Assembly (NCBI GenBank): GCA_947034895.1 | Contig: OX344764.1 | Coordinates: 9,052,001 to 9,116,000, forward strand | Length of the DNA stretch: 64,000 nt | Reading direction: 5' to 3' | Source of the DNA: Rhytidiadelphus loreus | Lineage: Eukaryota > Streptophyta > Bryopsida > Hypnales > Hylocomiaceae | Part shown: positions 24,733 to 38,104 of the stretch, piece after piece | How positions within the stretch are numbered: position 1 is the first letter of the stretch | How the letters are laid out: every line of letters begins with the position of its first letter | The notes under the pieces: model-generated | What the model was told of the DNA's origin: nothing | Seen by the model: the letters and a program-made list of their open reading frames with translations, nothing else | The model's database searches: none | Made by a program: the position numbers and the translations under genes

Positions 24733-25158
24733 ACAATCATTATGTCATCTCCCTTGCCTTTTCTACAATACGTTTAGGTAGTATTTGTCTAGGATACATT
24801 TTTATTTCTTCATTTTTTCTACACAAACCTAATTGAAGCTATATGCCAGAAGTGCTCTTCAATCGGTCTACAAAAAGCATCATGCAATTCTAAGCGATAT
24901 CCAAGGGTTTGTCTTCCTTAAATCAACTTCTTGTACTAGGAAATCCTCTTATTTTCTTCAACTTTGTTATTCCGTCCTACTCTACATTTGGAAATTGTAC
25001 CATATATGATGTGAAAAGCATTTTAGGGATCATTTTTGAGGGTCATGCTTCATTGTCAAAACTACTACTAGGATTCACCTAGACAATTTCATCACTTCTA
25101 CCATTGCCTCTTTGAACTATTGAAACTTGTAGGATGAAATCAACATCATTAGGGCCTG
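24733..25158. other. AT-rich sequence between elements, nothing recognised
   Basis: Short spacer between the CACTA-type right end and the hAT-like element; no coding frame or repeat was identified. Confidence 0.4.
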
Positions 25159-25166
25159 GATTTTGA

Positions 25167-25729
25167 CTCAGGGGGTGCACTTAGTTCTACTATAACAAAC
25201 CACGTATAAACAAGTGGTTTCTAATAAACTATAATTTCAACCTAAAATTTTGAACATTGTTTAATAATGACTATAGCTTTCTATTGCCAAAATTTCCAAC
25301 TCAAATGAAATATGAAATGATTTCTAGAAGAGGTTGAAAATGATCTAAAATGGCATGTTTTTCAACTCAAATAATTATAGAGGACACATTTAGATGACCA
25401 TTGAGTCAATATTCAACTCAAAATGAGCTTTCAATAATGAGTTATTTTTAGGAATTTTTTTTTTAGTTTTTAGACAATTTTTTCTTATATAATATAGGGG
25501 TGTGAAAGTTATTTTTCAATTCTATAGTGTATCTTTTTACTTCAAAAATTTGTAACTAATTATTATTAACAAATAAAAATATCAATAATTCAAAACATAA
25601 ACTTTCAAAGTTGGAAAATCTATTCGTATTTTTTTAATTTTGTTTTATTTAAAATTCAAAAAGTATATAGGGAGTCCAAAGTTTTGTTCGCACGTGGTTT
25701 CTAATGGACACTCTAAATGACCCCCCGAG
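25167..25729. mobile_element. non-autonomous hAT-like element
   Basis: The element begins CTCAGGGGGTGCACTTAG and ends, reverse complemented, CTCGGGGGGTCATTTAG. The similarity extends inwards to AAACCACGT, giving a terminal inverted repeat of about 40 bp. GATTTTGA flanks both sides (25159-25166 and 25730-25737); an 8-bp duplication is typical of hAT transposons. At 563 bp with no coding frame, it would need a transposase from elsewhere. Its interior has an inverted homologue at about 45830-46270. Confidence 0.7.
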
Positions 25730-25737
25730 GATTTTGA

Positions 25738-27576
25738 ACACTAGTGCTTTACTACTAAATTCAAAACACTCATTTCTTGTTTGAATCCCACTTACCTTCT
25801 AGCTCAACCAAAGCCAAAATTTAACTATCGAATGGAAAGATTCTTAAAGGTTGATGTTAGATAATACAACAATTTTTTTAGCCTTCTTCGGAAAGAAAGA
25901 CCTACATGCCTATCGATCTCGGCACAATCAAAACGTCTTGTCAAGGATTCAAAGGCCTACCACCTTAGTTTTAAGAGACCTTGTATTGGGAGTGCTTATA
26001 AATCTATGTGTCTTATACAACATGCCTCACAAGTTTTGAGTTGCTTCTCTAGTTTTGGAGCTATCCGACAACTAGTCAGAAGAATCAAACAACATTGTCT
26101 TTGTTCACTTAGAAGTAGAATGCATATTGCATTGGACAAGAGACATGAAGTGCTCCAAGAGAAGGACAAGTGCCCAGTCATCTAGGAGACAATTGAAATG
26201 GACTCATTGAAAATCCAAGTTATAGTGGTAGGCACTATATTTCTAAAGGTTAGCTTCACATTGTCAAAGTACTTTAGTATCCACTATACAAATTCTAATC
26301 CTCATAAGGACTCAAAAGATCGAGTCAAACTAGGTCTGTAGTTTAGAAGAGAGTACAAAAAATGATGTCTCTAAAGATAATGCCAACGCCTATGATGAGG
26401 ACTTTATAGATGATCCATTTTTAGGCAATGATGAACTTGACTTTTGCAAGTGGTGAATCTATCTTGATTCATTTAAGGCTAACTCTCTAATTGTAAAAGA
26501 ATTCAAGGAGTTCTATGTTGAGCAAAATTGATGCAACCAAGACATGTCATTTTTTAAGAATTAAGGTATGTTTTCAAGCCTTAAACTAGGAGCAATAGCA
26601 AGGTACAAGCATGCTTGGGGTACCCTATATTTACTATTACAACCCTACAAAAGTTAATATTACATTTTTGGAGATGAATATCTCAACAAGGAATGTGATT
26701 TAGAAAGAGATATAATATTCAATGTGAACTTTAAGCTATGTAGATTTTAGTGCATGCCTAGATGCAAAGGACAATCTTAAACTGGTTAGCTTTGAGTCCT
26801 CGCAATTTGCCAAGTTAGAATGGAATGCAAATTTTCCTTTTGAAGAGTGCTATTTTTGTAAGTTGCCCATCTTTTACACTCACTCTACTCATTTGGACTT
26901 TTCATTGTGCTTGAAGGAGTAGAGACGTTGAAATTTTTGGAAAATTCCAAATATTTTCTTTTGATATGTTTTTCTAGCAATTCTAACAATTGTGCAATCT
27001 TATAGTTGTACAATGCAATATTGAGGTATAGTGTGTGGTAGTTGACACAAGCCATGGCAAGGCCGAATAAGCCCCATGCCACAAATTTGGCATTATTGGC
27101 ATCTTAGGTGGCTAGAGAAGGAGAGAAGAGTGGTATTGTCTAAGCTACATATGGGCTCTAGTTCCCAAAGTTGGAAATCCTTTTGGATCAAGTTCCCAAT
27201 TTAGGATTTTAGATGTAATCAAGTTTTTATAGGTTGTCTTTCTATTGTGTTGTTTTTGGTCATTGCTACTATGTTGGAATCTCTTCCCTCTTCTTCAAAG
27301 AAGAATGGTCATTTTTGCTACAAATTACCAGTATTGAATCTCATAATCATACTTATAATTGCAAATTTACTAGTGGTGTCTACAAAATGGATGGTGACAA
27401 TGCAACAAGTGTGGAAAAAGACAAGTAAGTAGTGGAGTTAGCAAATGACAAATCCAGAATGGATGGTGATAGTGGAACAAGTGTAGAAAAGAGCTTGGCC
27501 ACCCCAAACAAGGATACTATCAGTGCAATAAATGACATTGTTTATGGCATTCCTTAGAGCATAGTGTACAATTTAA
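25738..27576. other. AT-rich intergenic sequence with decayed repeat material
   Basis: No intact gene was found. Scattered short frames exist but show no motif apart from the zinc-knuckle-like remnant reported separately at 27386-27540. Confidence 0.4.
27386..27540 (+). pseudogene. possible zinc-knuckle remnant, duplicated
   Basis: Two related blocks 72 bp apart (27386 and 27458) translate to CNKCGKRQV and to WNKCRKELGHPKQGYYQC. The second resembles a decayed CCHC-type knuckle and is followed by a stop. This could be a trace of a retrotransposon gag or a transposase zinc finger. The evidence is weak. Confidence 0.25.
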
Positions 27577-28761
27577 CACTAGAAGAAAAACGTGTCCGGT
27601 GCAACCGGCCATATGTAACTCAAATGCAACTAAGTGTCCTATATAAATGTAGGAAAATGGAATCGTAACAAAGTGGGTATTTTACATCCTATATTTGTTA
27701 GAAGTGTCAATGTGGACAACTTTGCATTATGTGGAATCTACAACTATAGTCCAACTAGAAATCAATTCAAAGACAACTAGAAAACAACTATAGAACAACC
27801 AAAATACAACTAGTTTACAACTACAAGAAGACAAGTTTACTTTAATATAATTCTTGCATTTTATATATCCCATATCATTTGTCATACCTCTTGACACTCC
27901 ACTTGTATAAATAACTCGTCTTCTTAACACCCTAAAATCACAATAAGTGGCCTTTGGAGCTACCTAATATAATTGTCCAGTGGTGAGTATTGTATGATAT
28001 ATGATGTATATTGTATGGTTTATTATATGTGTTGTATTATGTATGGAATATTGTATATAATATGTTGTATAGGACATTATGAATATACTAGTTGACCATC
28101 AATTACAAATGAGTTGTAAAACACTTGTATATAGTCGATTACAAGTTGCACAAATATATCATCAAAATGCATAGTAGTTGCAAATAAGTTGTACTCATGA
28201 TTCATGAGTCACAAAAAAGTTACAAAAATGTTGTACATATCCTATAAAGTAATCACAATAGTCATAGAAAAGTCATAACCTAGTTGCAAACCAATTGGTA
28301 AGAAGTGAAAAACATGTCGTAAATGAGTCGCAAACTGCTTACATTGTCCCATAAAGATTGTCTCATAATTATTGTCTCATAAAGATTGTCTCGTAATCAT
28401 TGTCCCATAATCATTGTTCCATAATCAAATATATACCTAAAACAATTGCGAAGTAGTTGAAATAAAGTAGCAGACCAATCGCATCAAAGTTGCAATGAAG
28501 TCACAAACAAGTTGCAACTTAGTTACCGACTTCAAACGGCAGTGAATACCACGTAAGCAACCACGTCATAAAGTGCATCGATGAAGTTCCAAGTAAGCTG
28601 CCGAATGAAAAACAATCAATTTTGCCGTACAACTACGATACAACTATGAAACTTGTCCTAAACAACTAGAGTCCTCTACAATATCACCAGTTGCAAATGT
28701 CCGATGCAACTCAAAACCAGTTGCAAAGTCTAGTTGCAAAACCCCTCTTTTTATTTTGGTG
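27577..28761. mobile_element. non-autonomous CACTA (EnSpm-like) element
   Basis: The left end is CACTAGAAGAAAAACGTG and the right end, reverse complemented, CACCAAAATAAAAAGAGG. TAA flanks both sides (27574-27576 and 28762-28764), matching the 3-bp duplication of the CACTA superfamily. AGTTGCAA and its complement TTGCAACT recur many times near both ends, as expected for subterminal transposase-binding repeats. At 1185 bp it has no transposase frame and looks like a deletion derivative. Confidence 0.65.
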
Positions 28762-28764
28762 TAA

Positions 28765-31700
28765 TGTCCACATAGTCCATTGCTATAGGATTTTCACTAT
28801 TAGATCATATTTGGATGGATAGCTGACTAACAAAACGTTAGGATTAAAAAAAAATTGGTAGCCAACGAATAGGCCATCCAAAAAAATTGGCTAACATAAA
28901 TCCTAATGCATTAGGTCATGTCCAAACTAACACTAACAAACATCATGATGCAAAAAGCCAATGTCAATGTTAGCATAGAAAACCATGCATTGCTATGCTT
29001 GTGGTTGATGCCCTTGGCATCAACCATGTTCATCCACGAGTGCCTAGGCTTGGAGATATATTGAATCTTGAAAATGGGTCTTGATGGGTCTTGATGGGTC
29101 TTAATCCTTTGAGTTCCATTGCCAAGTAGTCCTCCACTGTCAGTGCCTTCACCTTCACCAAATCCATTGATTCATGATTATTCGTTCATGACTCCAACTA
29201 TAAAGTAGCTGCAATGTTTATTTATTTTCTATGTTATAATACCTTATTCAAGCTTTAATTCCAAATTTAAAAGTCTTGAAATATTGAATTGAAAGGACAT
29301 GTTCCAGTCATTAAGTAAAGTATATTAATGCAAGTCCTAGACACATCATTTTCAATCATTTTTACTAAAAACACAAGGCCTTCTAGTATGCAATTTATAA
29401 CTTAAAATCACACTTAAAACACCCTTTTGTTTTGTAGTAGTCAAGTTAAGGAGTATTTTTCAAGGACATTAATTTTCAAACATTGAAGATTAATGGAAAT
29501 ATATTACAACACAATAGCTACTTTCTTTCTCAAGAGGGTAAGGCAAGCACAAAGGTTTACACTAAGAATAAGAAAGTGCCAACTACAATGTAGACAAAGG
29601 ATTGAGTAAGTCATGGTAACTTCAAAGATACTAGGTCCCATCCCACTTGACTTGTTGTAGGGTTATGATTGCTAGGTTTCTTTGTCTTGGCAATAGAACT
29701 TTGGTGGCAATTATATCAAAGCCATGTGCAACATTCACAAGACATTGTGAACAACTTAGTTTTTGCAAAGTAATTGTGGAAGTTGAAGTCAATCGATGCC
29801 TAACTCCAAATCAAAATGATGAAGGGACAACGAAATTATATTTTTGAAAAGAGATTGAAGTGCAATATGAATGCAAAGAGGCACCAAGAGATTGGATTCT
29901 TCAGTTGTCATTATGTGCATGAGATACTTATATAATTTTACTACTCTTTATAATATTTTGGCATTTTTCAAATCTCCTATACTAACTACGTAGATCATGT
30001 TCTAGTAACAAAATCAATAATTCTTTGACATAGACACCCACATAATTATATGATCAAATTCAACTATTCCTTCAAGATTTATCTCATAAAAATTAAAGAC
30101 ACCAATTTTTCCTTCAAATCTAGTTATCAACTACATTCACCACACCCTACCAATTAATCCATTACAAGAAATCTGAGGCCAAAACATAGTCATTTAACTT
30201 TCAGCCCCTAGTGCAAGTGTAGGAAAATTTAAAAATAATTTAGAATTTTAAAAATAATTTTATTTTAAAAATAAGAATTAAAAAATAAATAAGAAAATTT
30301 TGAAATTGCCAAACCGATGTGGCATAGTGCCACGTCAATTTTTGGAAAAAAATTATTTTATTTATTTATTTATTTATTTAATAAATTTTAAATATAATTG
30401 CACCAACTACATGCTATTTGGTGGCCTTATTTAGGCCTCAAATTTTTTGTTAGAATTTCTTACAAATGAGTTCAACTAGGTTATGTCACAACCACTTCTT
30501 CCAATAAATAATTCCACATCCAATTCAGATGTCTATAGTTCTTTACATTATTTGGAAAGATGATTGCCTATAATTCCCCTCATAATTTCCCACTCTAAAT
30601 TTACAAGCAGAAATCATAAATGAGTTTATTAGAAACAAAGTGCAACCTGTACTGTTGATGGATTTTACACTTAATTTATAGTGGAGACATAAGTACTAGA
30701 TGTAGAGGGTGTGTCAACAATTGTGTTGTGTGTTATAGAGGCCATTGAAGTGGAACATGTTTCAAAAAGCCAAGCTTCTTTACTTTCATTGTGCAATTCC
30801 AAATAGAAGGTTCAGTGGATTGAAGGTGCTCTTACAAGCAGAGAGAATCTTGGGGTCTTATTATTACAGCTCTCTCTTGGCAACCGATCAACGATGCTAG
30901 TTTGTGAGTACAGAAATGCAAGAATGTACTTAAGCCTTGAACATATGTATAAGTAGATATCTTACAACCATTGAAGGTGTTTATATCATAAACACTTATA
31001 ATATAGGTACCAATAGTTATACAATATACATAGCATAGTTACACTATAATTATAGAAGATTTCTTCTATAATATAGACACTGATAACATAGGTATATAGT
31101 CTTCTCAATGGGAGCATCAATGCCTTTGTAATATAGGTATATAGGCTCCTACCCATAACATAGGTATATTTAGGCTTTGGCAGTGATGCTTCCACCTACT
31201 ATTTAACCTCTTGCCTCCATGTCCTGACTTAGCAAATCACCTATAGGTAGTTGAAGGTCACTAGTATACAAGAAGCATGGTTGTACTCCAATGTGTCCCA
31301 AAAAATATTGAAAATTTCAAGTACCAAATTAGACTTCATGCATAATACTTTCAAAAAAGTAAAATTAGAACATCATTTCATATTGATTCTACACTTACAA
31401 CAATTTGACTTCAAATTTTTTTTGCAATCAAAATATAATGATTAGGGCATTTAGGGATTAAATGTCTATAATTCAAAAGTCAAAACTAGTCTTTAAGAAA
31501 AAAAATTCAAGTCACAAATTTGTCATAATACAAAACCAAAGTAGTAGAATAGACTCGGCATACTTGATAGCAAGCTTGCTCATATTGAATTGCTATGTAT
31601 GCAATTAGAAAAGTACTTTACGGTGTCTATAACTCAACGTGTAGTAAAGAGCTATTTGCGACTATTAGCAATGTTGGTTGGATGATCTTTTTTGTTTTTG

Positions 31701-32304
31701 GAACCTCAATGTTGAAGAATGTGATTTCAAGAATTGAGTTTGTAGGGAGGGACTATTTGATTGGTCTTCCTTTTTCTTCCAATACTCTTTATTATGCACA
31801 TTTATGTGTCGCTAAGCCTAGAAAATTGATGTGTTTATACTATGTGGAAAAAGTGCAATTTGATGGCAAAAGCCAATTTGTATAGAGAAATCACATAACG
31901 ATCTACTATGAATCTAATTTTATCATAATAGCTTTCTATACGTGGAGCTCAATAGTATTGAGTGTTTGATCACCTACATTGTTTGCGAGACTATTACAGT
32001 TGAAATTTTGAAATCAAACGAGGTAATATATATAATGAATATTGTTTCAATTAAAAGTTATTTAGCTGGATGTTTGATTATCTATTGATGAATCGTCATA
32101 AATGCAAAAACTATCAAGCATTGTTCACAATGATCTTTTTAAATCATGTAGCATTGTTGATTAATACTTTGTCTTTTGGCATCACAACAATGCTAGCATC
32201 ACATCTCAACAACGGTGTCATGTCACAAATTAGTCTAAACTTTGGTCAATAATAAATTTCTCTCTTGCAAATGTCACTCTTGCAAGTGTCACTTGTTTCT
32301 ATTA
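28765..32304. other. AT-rich intergenic sequence, no gene supported
   Basis: Includes three copies of a 12-bp unit (TTGATGGGTC) at about 29078-29105 and a cluster of TAATATAGGTATA-like strings at 31000-31165. The frames at 31595-31885 and 32070-32252 (plus) are the longest but show no recognisable domain. Confidence 0.35.
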
Positions 32305-33110
32305 CACTATTTAGTGTTGGATTACATTTAGTGTACTCACCACCCTATTCCACACAACAATAAATCTGAACTTTGCCGGAATTAGTGTAATATTAGACTT
32401 CAATGTGCTGCCTCCAACTTTTCTTCCTTTCTGTCATCTCCTTCCTGACCTAACCTTGAGCTCCGCCTTTCTTTGCCTCCCCGTACATGCTTTCCTGATT
32501 TTGGCTTCCTTGCTCTTCCTCTTCCTCCACTCTCCTCCTTCAATACTCAAGTGACGGATTTTTTTTGGGGAGGTGGATTATACTCCGCCTTTCTGCCACC
32601 GTTCTAATTTGAATCTCATGCTCCTTCTCCGCCCGCTATCTCCCACCCACTTGCTGGATCCGCCTCTGCCTCCGTCCATTTGCTCCCACCTCCCCCATCC
32701 TCCTCCATCACTTCATGTTTGTCTATCAGATATGAATCGTTTACGTTTTTTTTGTTTTTTTTATACTATAATCTGATTTGACTCCTCCATAAGCAATCTG
32801 AAATCTGAATTTGACTCCTATGTGGCATTCTAGGGGATCCACCATGGCCGACCTTCCCCTAGCAAATTCCACCCCTCGACGCTTTTCCCTCCTTCTATCA
32901 ATTTCCTTGTCTTCAATCTTTTCCTTCGCAAATTCATTTTTTTAATATGTTCTAACACTAAATGTAAATCTCTTCAAATTTCAGATGTACATTTAGTATT
33001 AGAAATTAGATTTAATGTTACTTACTTTAGTAGGGTTAATAATATTTAGTGTCAAGGTTCGTAAATAGTGTAGCTAACACTAAATATCCTTTTTAATGTA
33101 GTTATTTGAT
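32305..33110. mobile_element. possible CACTA-like element with ATTTAGTGT subterminal repeats
   Basis: ATTTAGTGT or its complement ACACTAAAT occurs repeatedly at both sides (about 32310-32335 and 32950-33095). The right border, reverse complemented, reads ACTACATTAAAAAGG, close to CACTACA-type ends. The centre (32405-32720) is unusually C/T-rich. No target duplication is certain, so the boundaries are approximate. Confidence 0.3.
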
Positions 33111-35706
33111 TGAGACTATTTCATTACATAACTCTCAAGACATCAAGAGCTACGAATCACATAGTATCAACCCTTCCATTTCTTAGTAACTAGCTACTTT
33201 TCTATTCTTGGTATTTGGATATTAATTTCCTAATGCAACAAATAGAGGAAGCCAAAACTAGGATTGATGTACTTGCTAACTTGTAGCAAAAAATTGGAGG
33301 TCTTTCTGAAAATTTTGAACTCATTAAAATGTGCGTTCAATTAGAAATGTTCAACAGTGATTTTGATAAGAGACTTACTTGTTGTATTACATTTGGTGGG
33401 GGAAAAATAGAAAAGAACTTAGGTCCCAAAAACTAGAGAAAAATTGTCAACCTTTGGTCAAAAACTTCTAGTTGTATTGGTTGAAAGAGGGGCAATTAGT
33501 TTGGTTGTTTTTGCACTGCTATGACACAACTTTGTATGGTTGCAAATTCTCAGTCAAGAAGAAACAATTCTTCGAAAACTTCATAGGTGTCATGTTGTTT
33601 GGGATAGTTGAAGTATTCATGTCATTTGCAATCATCTCAACAAGTATGAAAGCTAACCTTCAAAAGATATTGATCTTTTAAAGGGATGGAACCTCCTATT
33701 CAAATTTTGTCTTTTGCATTAAGGCTCTATATTCATAGAAAAAGAAGAGGTCATCTTAGAATTGATTTTTGAATGGGATGCATTAGATGAGATCCAAGGG
33801 GGTTGGAAGGCCATTTCAGGCCTGTTCCTAGTTCCATTCCCCCCAATCTCATCGAACGCCGTTGTCAAATTCTTTTTTCAAAAAAAAAAACTAAAAACTA
33901 AAAACTATGAATTCCTTAAAATGAAAATCAAAGTTTTTTTGTTTTCTTTTTCCCAAAAAAGTGATCTGGCAATCGCTTGGTCAGATTAACGTAGCTTGCG
34001 AACAACGGGTTTTGGCAAAATTCCAGATGGGAACTCGCAACCCTCCAGAGTATAAAAAAAACATGAAATGATTTTTGTTGCTTCATTAATTGCAAGAATC
34101 TAATGGTTATTTTACAAGTTAGGGCTTGACAACTTATCCATGTGAGACTTCCTTGGTGTAAATTCAACGTCTTCTTAAATCCATTTTTATATGTTCTATA
34201 TCAATTGTGTACCATTTCTCCTATATTGTATGAACTTTATGATGCATATATCTTGTTCATTGTTCTTTCTGACTTTTTCGTGTTTTGTTCTATAATTCTT
34301 TAATTTCATTGAATTATAAACTAATTTTTTATTTTTTCCTACGTGTTCTCTAAGAATTTAAATTAAATTTTGCCTTTGCATTCTATTTAAGAAAATCTAA
34401 TGGAGATCTATATCACACTTCCATCAAAGTGTGAAGCAAAAGATAAACGATATAGTTGATTAAAAAAAACAAGAAGTGATTGTATTTGACTTATATTTGA
34501 ATTTCAATTCAATAGTTTGTTTGATCAAACTAATATTTTCATATTGTTTTGCAGATATATTTGTAAATTTGTACTTTTAGCAACTTTGTATAGGTTTCTA
34601 CAATTCTTAGAAAAATTTGTATTTGATATGTCAAAATAATTAATTTGTCCATTATATATATATATAATAGACAAATTCGATGAAAAATTGAATGTTATAA
34701 TCTCCAACACAATACAAGTTATAATATAATGGAGCAATTTGAAATGAAGATCAATACATAGAGAAAATGTCTATAAGTACAATTGTTGGATTGTAGGGTG
34801 ATTTTTTTGCAACCAAGTGAATATGTAGTTACCTGAGATAATCTGGAATAAAGATAATGAAATAATACTTACTACTTTTGATAGGAAATTTACTAATGAA
34901 AATTTAAAATAGCTTTTGAAAATAGTCATTTTGAACCAATTGAAGATTTAGATGGTTTTATGTACAAATTGAAACAATATAAAATAATACTATAGATTTG
35001 GATTTCGAATATGAAGACAATAGATATAAAAAAATTAATAGATGAACAAATGTAAACTTAATGTAATTTGAAACAAAAAACAAGTTAAATACAATTTGAA
35101 ACAAAAGAATGATATAAACACCAAATTCAATTGTCTACACAATTTACAAATTAATCAATGTAGACCAATTATTCAATTCAAAAATCCTATTAAAATCAAC
35201 AATTGTTACAATGAAAATTATGAAATGAAAAAATCTAAAAGGATATATTGGTTAATTGAAATGAATGAAAAAAATGAAAAAATGAAAGAAAAATCTATTC
35301 AAAAAAATATAGAAATGGCATAAAAATTTATGTCTTTATATAAGAATTTAAATATTATTAAAATCAATAAATCTTAAAGAAATCAATATAATACTACTTA
35401 CACTTTTATTGAAAATAATGAAATGATTTAATCCTAATGATAAAAGTAATATGCAATTTTGAAAACAAGCTTACACAAATTTGAAAGAATACAATTTTTT
35501 TTATTGAAGCAATTTAAATGATTTAAAAAATAGTAGTTTTGAAAATAAAGGAAATCTTGTTATAGAAATTTTCCAAATAGTAAACTAATATATAATCAAG
35601 TTATAAAACAATTTAAAAATATATATAAAACATAAACAAAAAATTGATGTACAAAATATTACAAAATTCAATATCATAGAAACATCTTTTATTGAAGTCA
35701 ATGTTA
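33111..35706. other. very AT-rich intergenic sequence
   Basis: No gene was recognised. The part after about 34800 may be the eroded upstream portion of the Helitron protein region that resumes at 36205, because it shares the same extreme Lys/Asn/Ile codon bias in the plus frames, but no motif is legible. Confidence 0.35.
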
Positions 35707-36037
35707 TCATTAGATTAGATTTCAGGCCTGCGAGAGACCTTCCGGCCATGGTTCCCCATGCTGCGAACCATGGCCGGACAGTCTCATTAATTAATTATTA
35801 AAAAAATAAAAAAAATAAAAAAATAATTTTATTTTTTTAAAATTTTAAAATAAAATTTTAAAATTAATTTTTTTTTTTAATTTTTTTTTTTTTTTTTTTT
35901 TTTTTTAATTAATTCATTAATGCAGTCCGACCTGGCAATCTTTGTGCCCGGTCGGACTGCTGTTCTCCGACGTTCCCACAGTCCGGGAACGTCGGAGAAC
36001 TCAGGGTCTCTCACTGGCCTGAAATCTGATGTAATGA
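35707..36037. mobile_element. inverted-repeat element carrying three long GC-rich hairpins
   Basis: The terminal inverted repeats (35707-35739 and 36005-36037) match at about 29 of 33 positions and include GATTTCAGGCC. Inside are three hairpins. Stem 35742-35753 with 35766-35777 has 12 perfect pairs. Stem 35922-35932 with 35950-35960 has 11 perfect pairs and can extend by GGCA/TGCC after one mismatch. Stem 35962-35977 with 35985-36000 has 16 perfect pairs and a 7-nt loop. Between the first two lies A/T-only sequence with a T run of about 26. There is no coding frame and no certain target duplication. It looks like a foldback or MITE-type element inserted in AT-rich transposon remains. Confidence 0.75.
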
Positions 36038-36204
36038 GAGTATTCAAAATCAAATACAAACTAAAGTTGCTTAAAATGCTAATTTTCAAAATTATTTAAA
36101 TGACATCAAAGAAAATGATTTAAAATATAAATAAGATAAAGTGGAAATTGTTTAATAAATAGAAAAATAGAAAAAGAACAAAAGACATAAATCATTGTCA
36201 ACAA

Positions 36205-36945
36205 TTGAAAAAATACTTTATTCATTTTAATGAAGAAATAAACGATTTACCAATTTATATATGTTATGTATATCAAAGATTAATTTTTTTGAAACTTTGT
36301 AGTATATTAACACTTATACAACAACAAATCAAATTTGTATTACAATGTCATTTTACTTTATTTATAAATTACTCATTCAATGTTTGCAATCAATGTTTAA
36401 ATGTGATTAAAAAAATTAAAATTCCATCATATTTTGTGCGTAATAATTCACTTACAAGTTTAATTATACCATCTCTAAAACAACACATTGTTTTAGAAGA
36501 AAGATTGATTTCGCCACGGCAAGATTTTGCACAAATTTATAAGTTACATAGTTATGGTTAGTATAAAATGCACAATAGTATTATAAATATTTCATGAAAT
36601 ATTAATAGAAAAAAAATAATCCTTCTTTATTTACCATGGCAAGCTTTTGCATAATTATGGTCAATATAAAATGCATGGCAATGTTATAAATGTTCCATCA
36701 AATGTTTCTAAAACATAATCAATCCTTCTTCATTTACCATAGCAAATTTTTGCACAAATTTATAAGTTTTATAATTAAAATACAATCAAACCCTCCTTAT
36801 TTACTTGAAAATGGAAGCAGAATAGTTTTTTTTATAAAATACCTTTCAATATATATATCTCCTTTTATGTCTAGAAATATGTCTTAATATAATTATGTTC
36901 GCATTGAAAGATTTGTTGAATATTCAACTCAGTAGAAGACACTTG
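36205..36945 (+). pseudogene. Helitron helicase-like protein remnant (DUF6570-like region)
   Basis: The open frame 36205-36561 contains CNQCLNVIKKIKIPSYF and, near its end, LEERLISPRQDFAQIYKL followed by a Gly. This order and spacing match the N-terminal DUF6570-type region of Helitron helicases as I recall it. After a stop, further pieces are readable in shifting frames: YKMHGNVINVPSNV (about 36665-36710), LLENGSRIVFFIK (about 36805-36840), MSRNM, and NIIMFALKDLLN (about 36888-36925). Short blocks around GCAA(G/A)(A/C)TTTTGCA recur at about 36517, 36640 and 36745, showing local duplication. The gene is broken; no Rep or helicase core is visible. Confidence 0.6.
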
Positions 36946-38104
36946 AGGCCTCTAGAAGCCCATGAGTTTCCAACTTTGAGATTTGTCCTGACCACACTGG
37001 GAATGTTGCCAATTGCGCAATCTGACGTGGTGGCAACAATGCCACGTCATTTTTTGAAAAAATAAAAAATCTTCTTTTTCAAATTTTTTTCGTATTTTAG
37101 AAATTAATTCTTTTTTTTACTACGCCAAGTTTTTTTACTGCCATAGAAACATCATTGGAAATAGGCTTGAAATGGGTTGTTTTTGCCCTCAAATCCCTTC
37201 TAATGGTATAGAGAATTAAATCATATTCAAATTCATAATGTATGGAATAGTTTGTTTGCCATACATCTACAAACAAAAATTGAAAATGATATTTTTGAAG
37301 ATGATATTGCAAACCAAGACAATTTTGAAATTTTATATAAAATTTTACAATCATACATTTCTTAAATTTTTCGTTGATTTTTTAGCACTTATGATTGGCT
37401 AATGTAAATAGTTCTAATATTTTCAATTTAAAATGACTTTTTAATTATTTTTTCCACTATTTATTTGCTTAAATATTTTTGTTTAATTTCCTTTCTATCT
37501 ATTATCAACAAACTAATATCAATGATGTTTACCTAAGATAGAGTTTCATGGTTACACTGTTCTTATTTCATATAGAGATCACATTCTTTTTTTACATTGA
37601 GGGTGTGTGCTTTTGGTCTTACACATAGCTGTTTACATCTTTTGGGTTCATTGCATCATGTTTGAGACGAGAAGATCCATTCTAGGCATATGTTCAACCC
37701 TAGGTCCAATCTAAATCTAGCATTGTTAAATAATTGAAATTTGGAATATAATGGGATGAATAGTGTCCACAACCAAAGTTTTGAGAGACATTAATGATGT
37801 GAATTATTGATGACAATAAGAAGATTTTCTATTTTGGGGGGTGTAAAATTATTATAAAAAGTGACTATTTTAGAGGTCTTGATGTTGTAGCCGATTTAGG
37901 AAGAGACTTTGACCATCTTGAATGAATAATATGACCATTATGGATGCTTGATCTTTACATTGATTGTGGGGAAGGCCAATGACTCTTTTGGTTAATTTGG
38001 ACTACACACTTGAAAAATTCATTAGAAAAATATATTTTGCCAAAAAATTATTATTTGAATTGCTATCCCCTTGTTTTCACATTTGCCTATTTGTGAAATT
38101 ATTA
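36946..38104. other. AT-rich spacer upstream of MND1
   Basis: No gene was recognised; only short unsupported frames are present. Confidence 0.4.

Noticed and set aside
36205..36561. Organelle-derived protein because of extreme AT-richness
   Set aside because: The motif order fits a Helitron protein and no organellar gene is recognisable.
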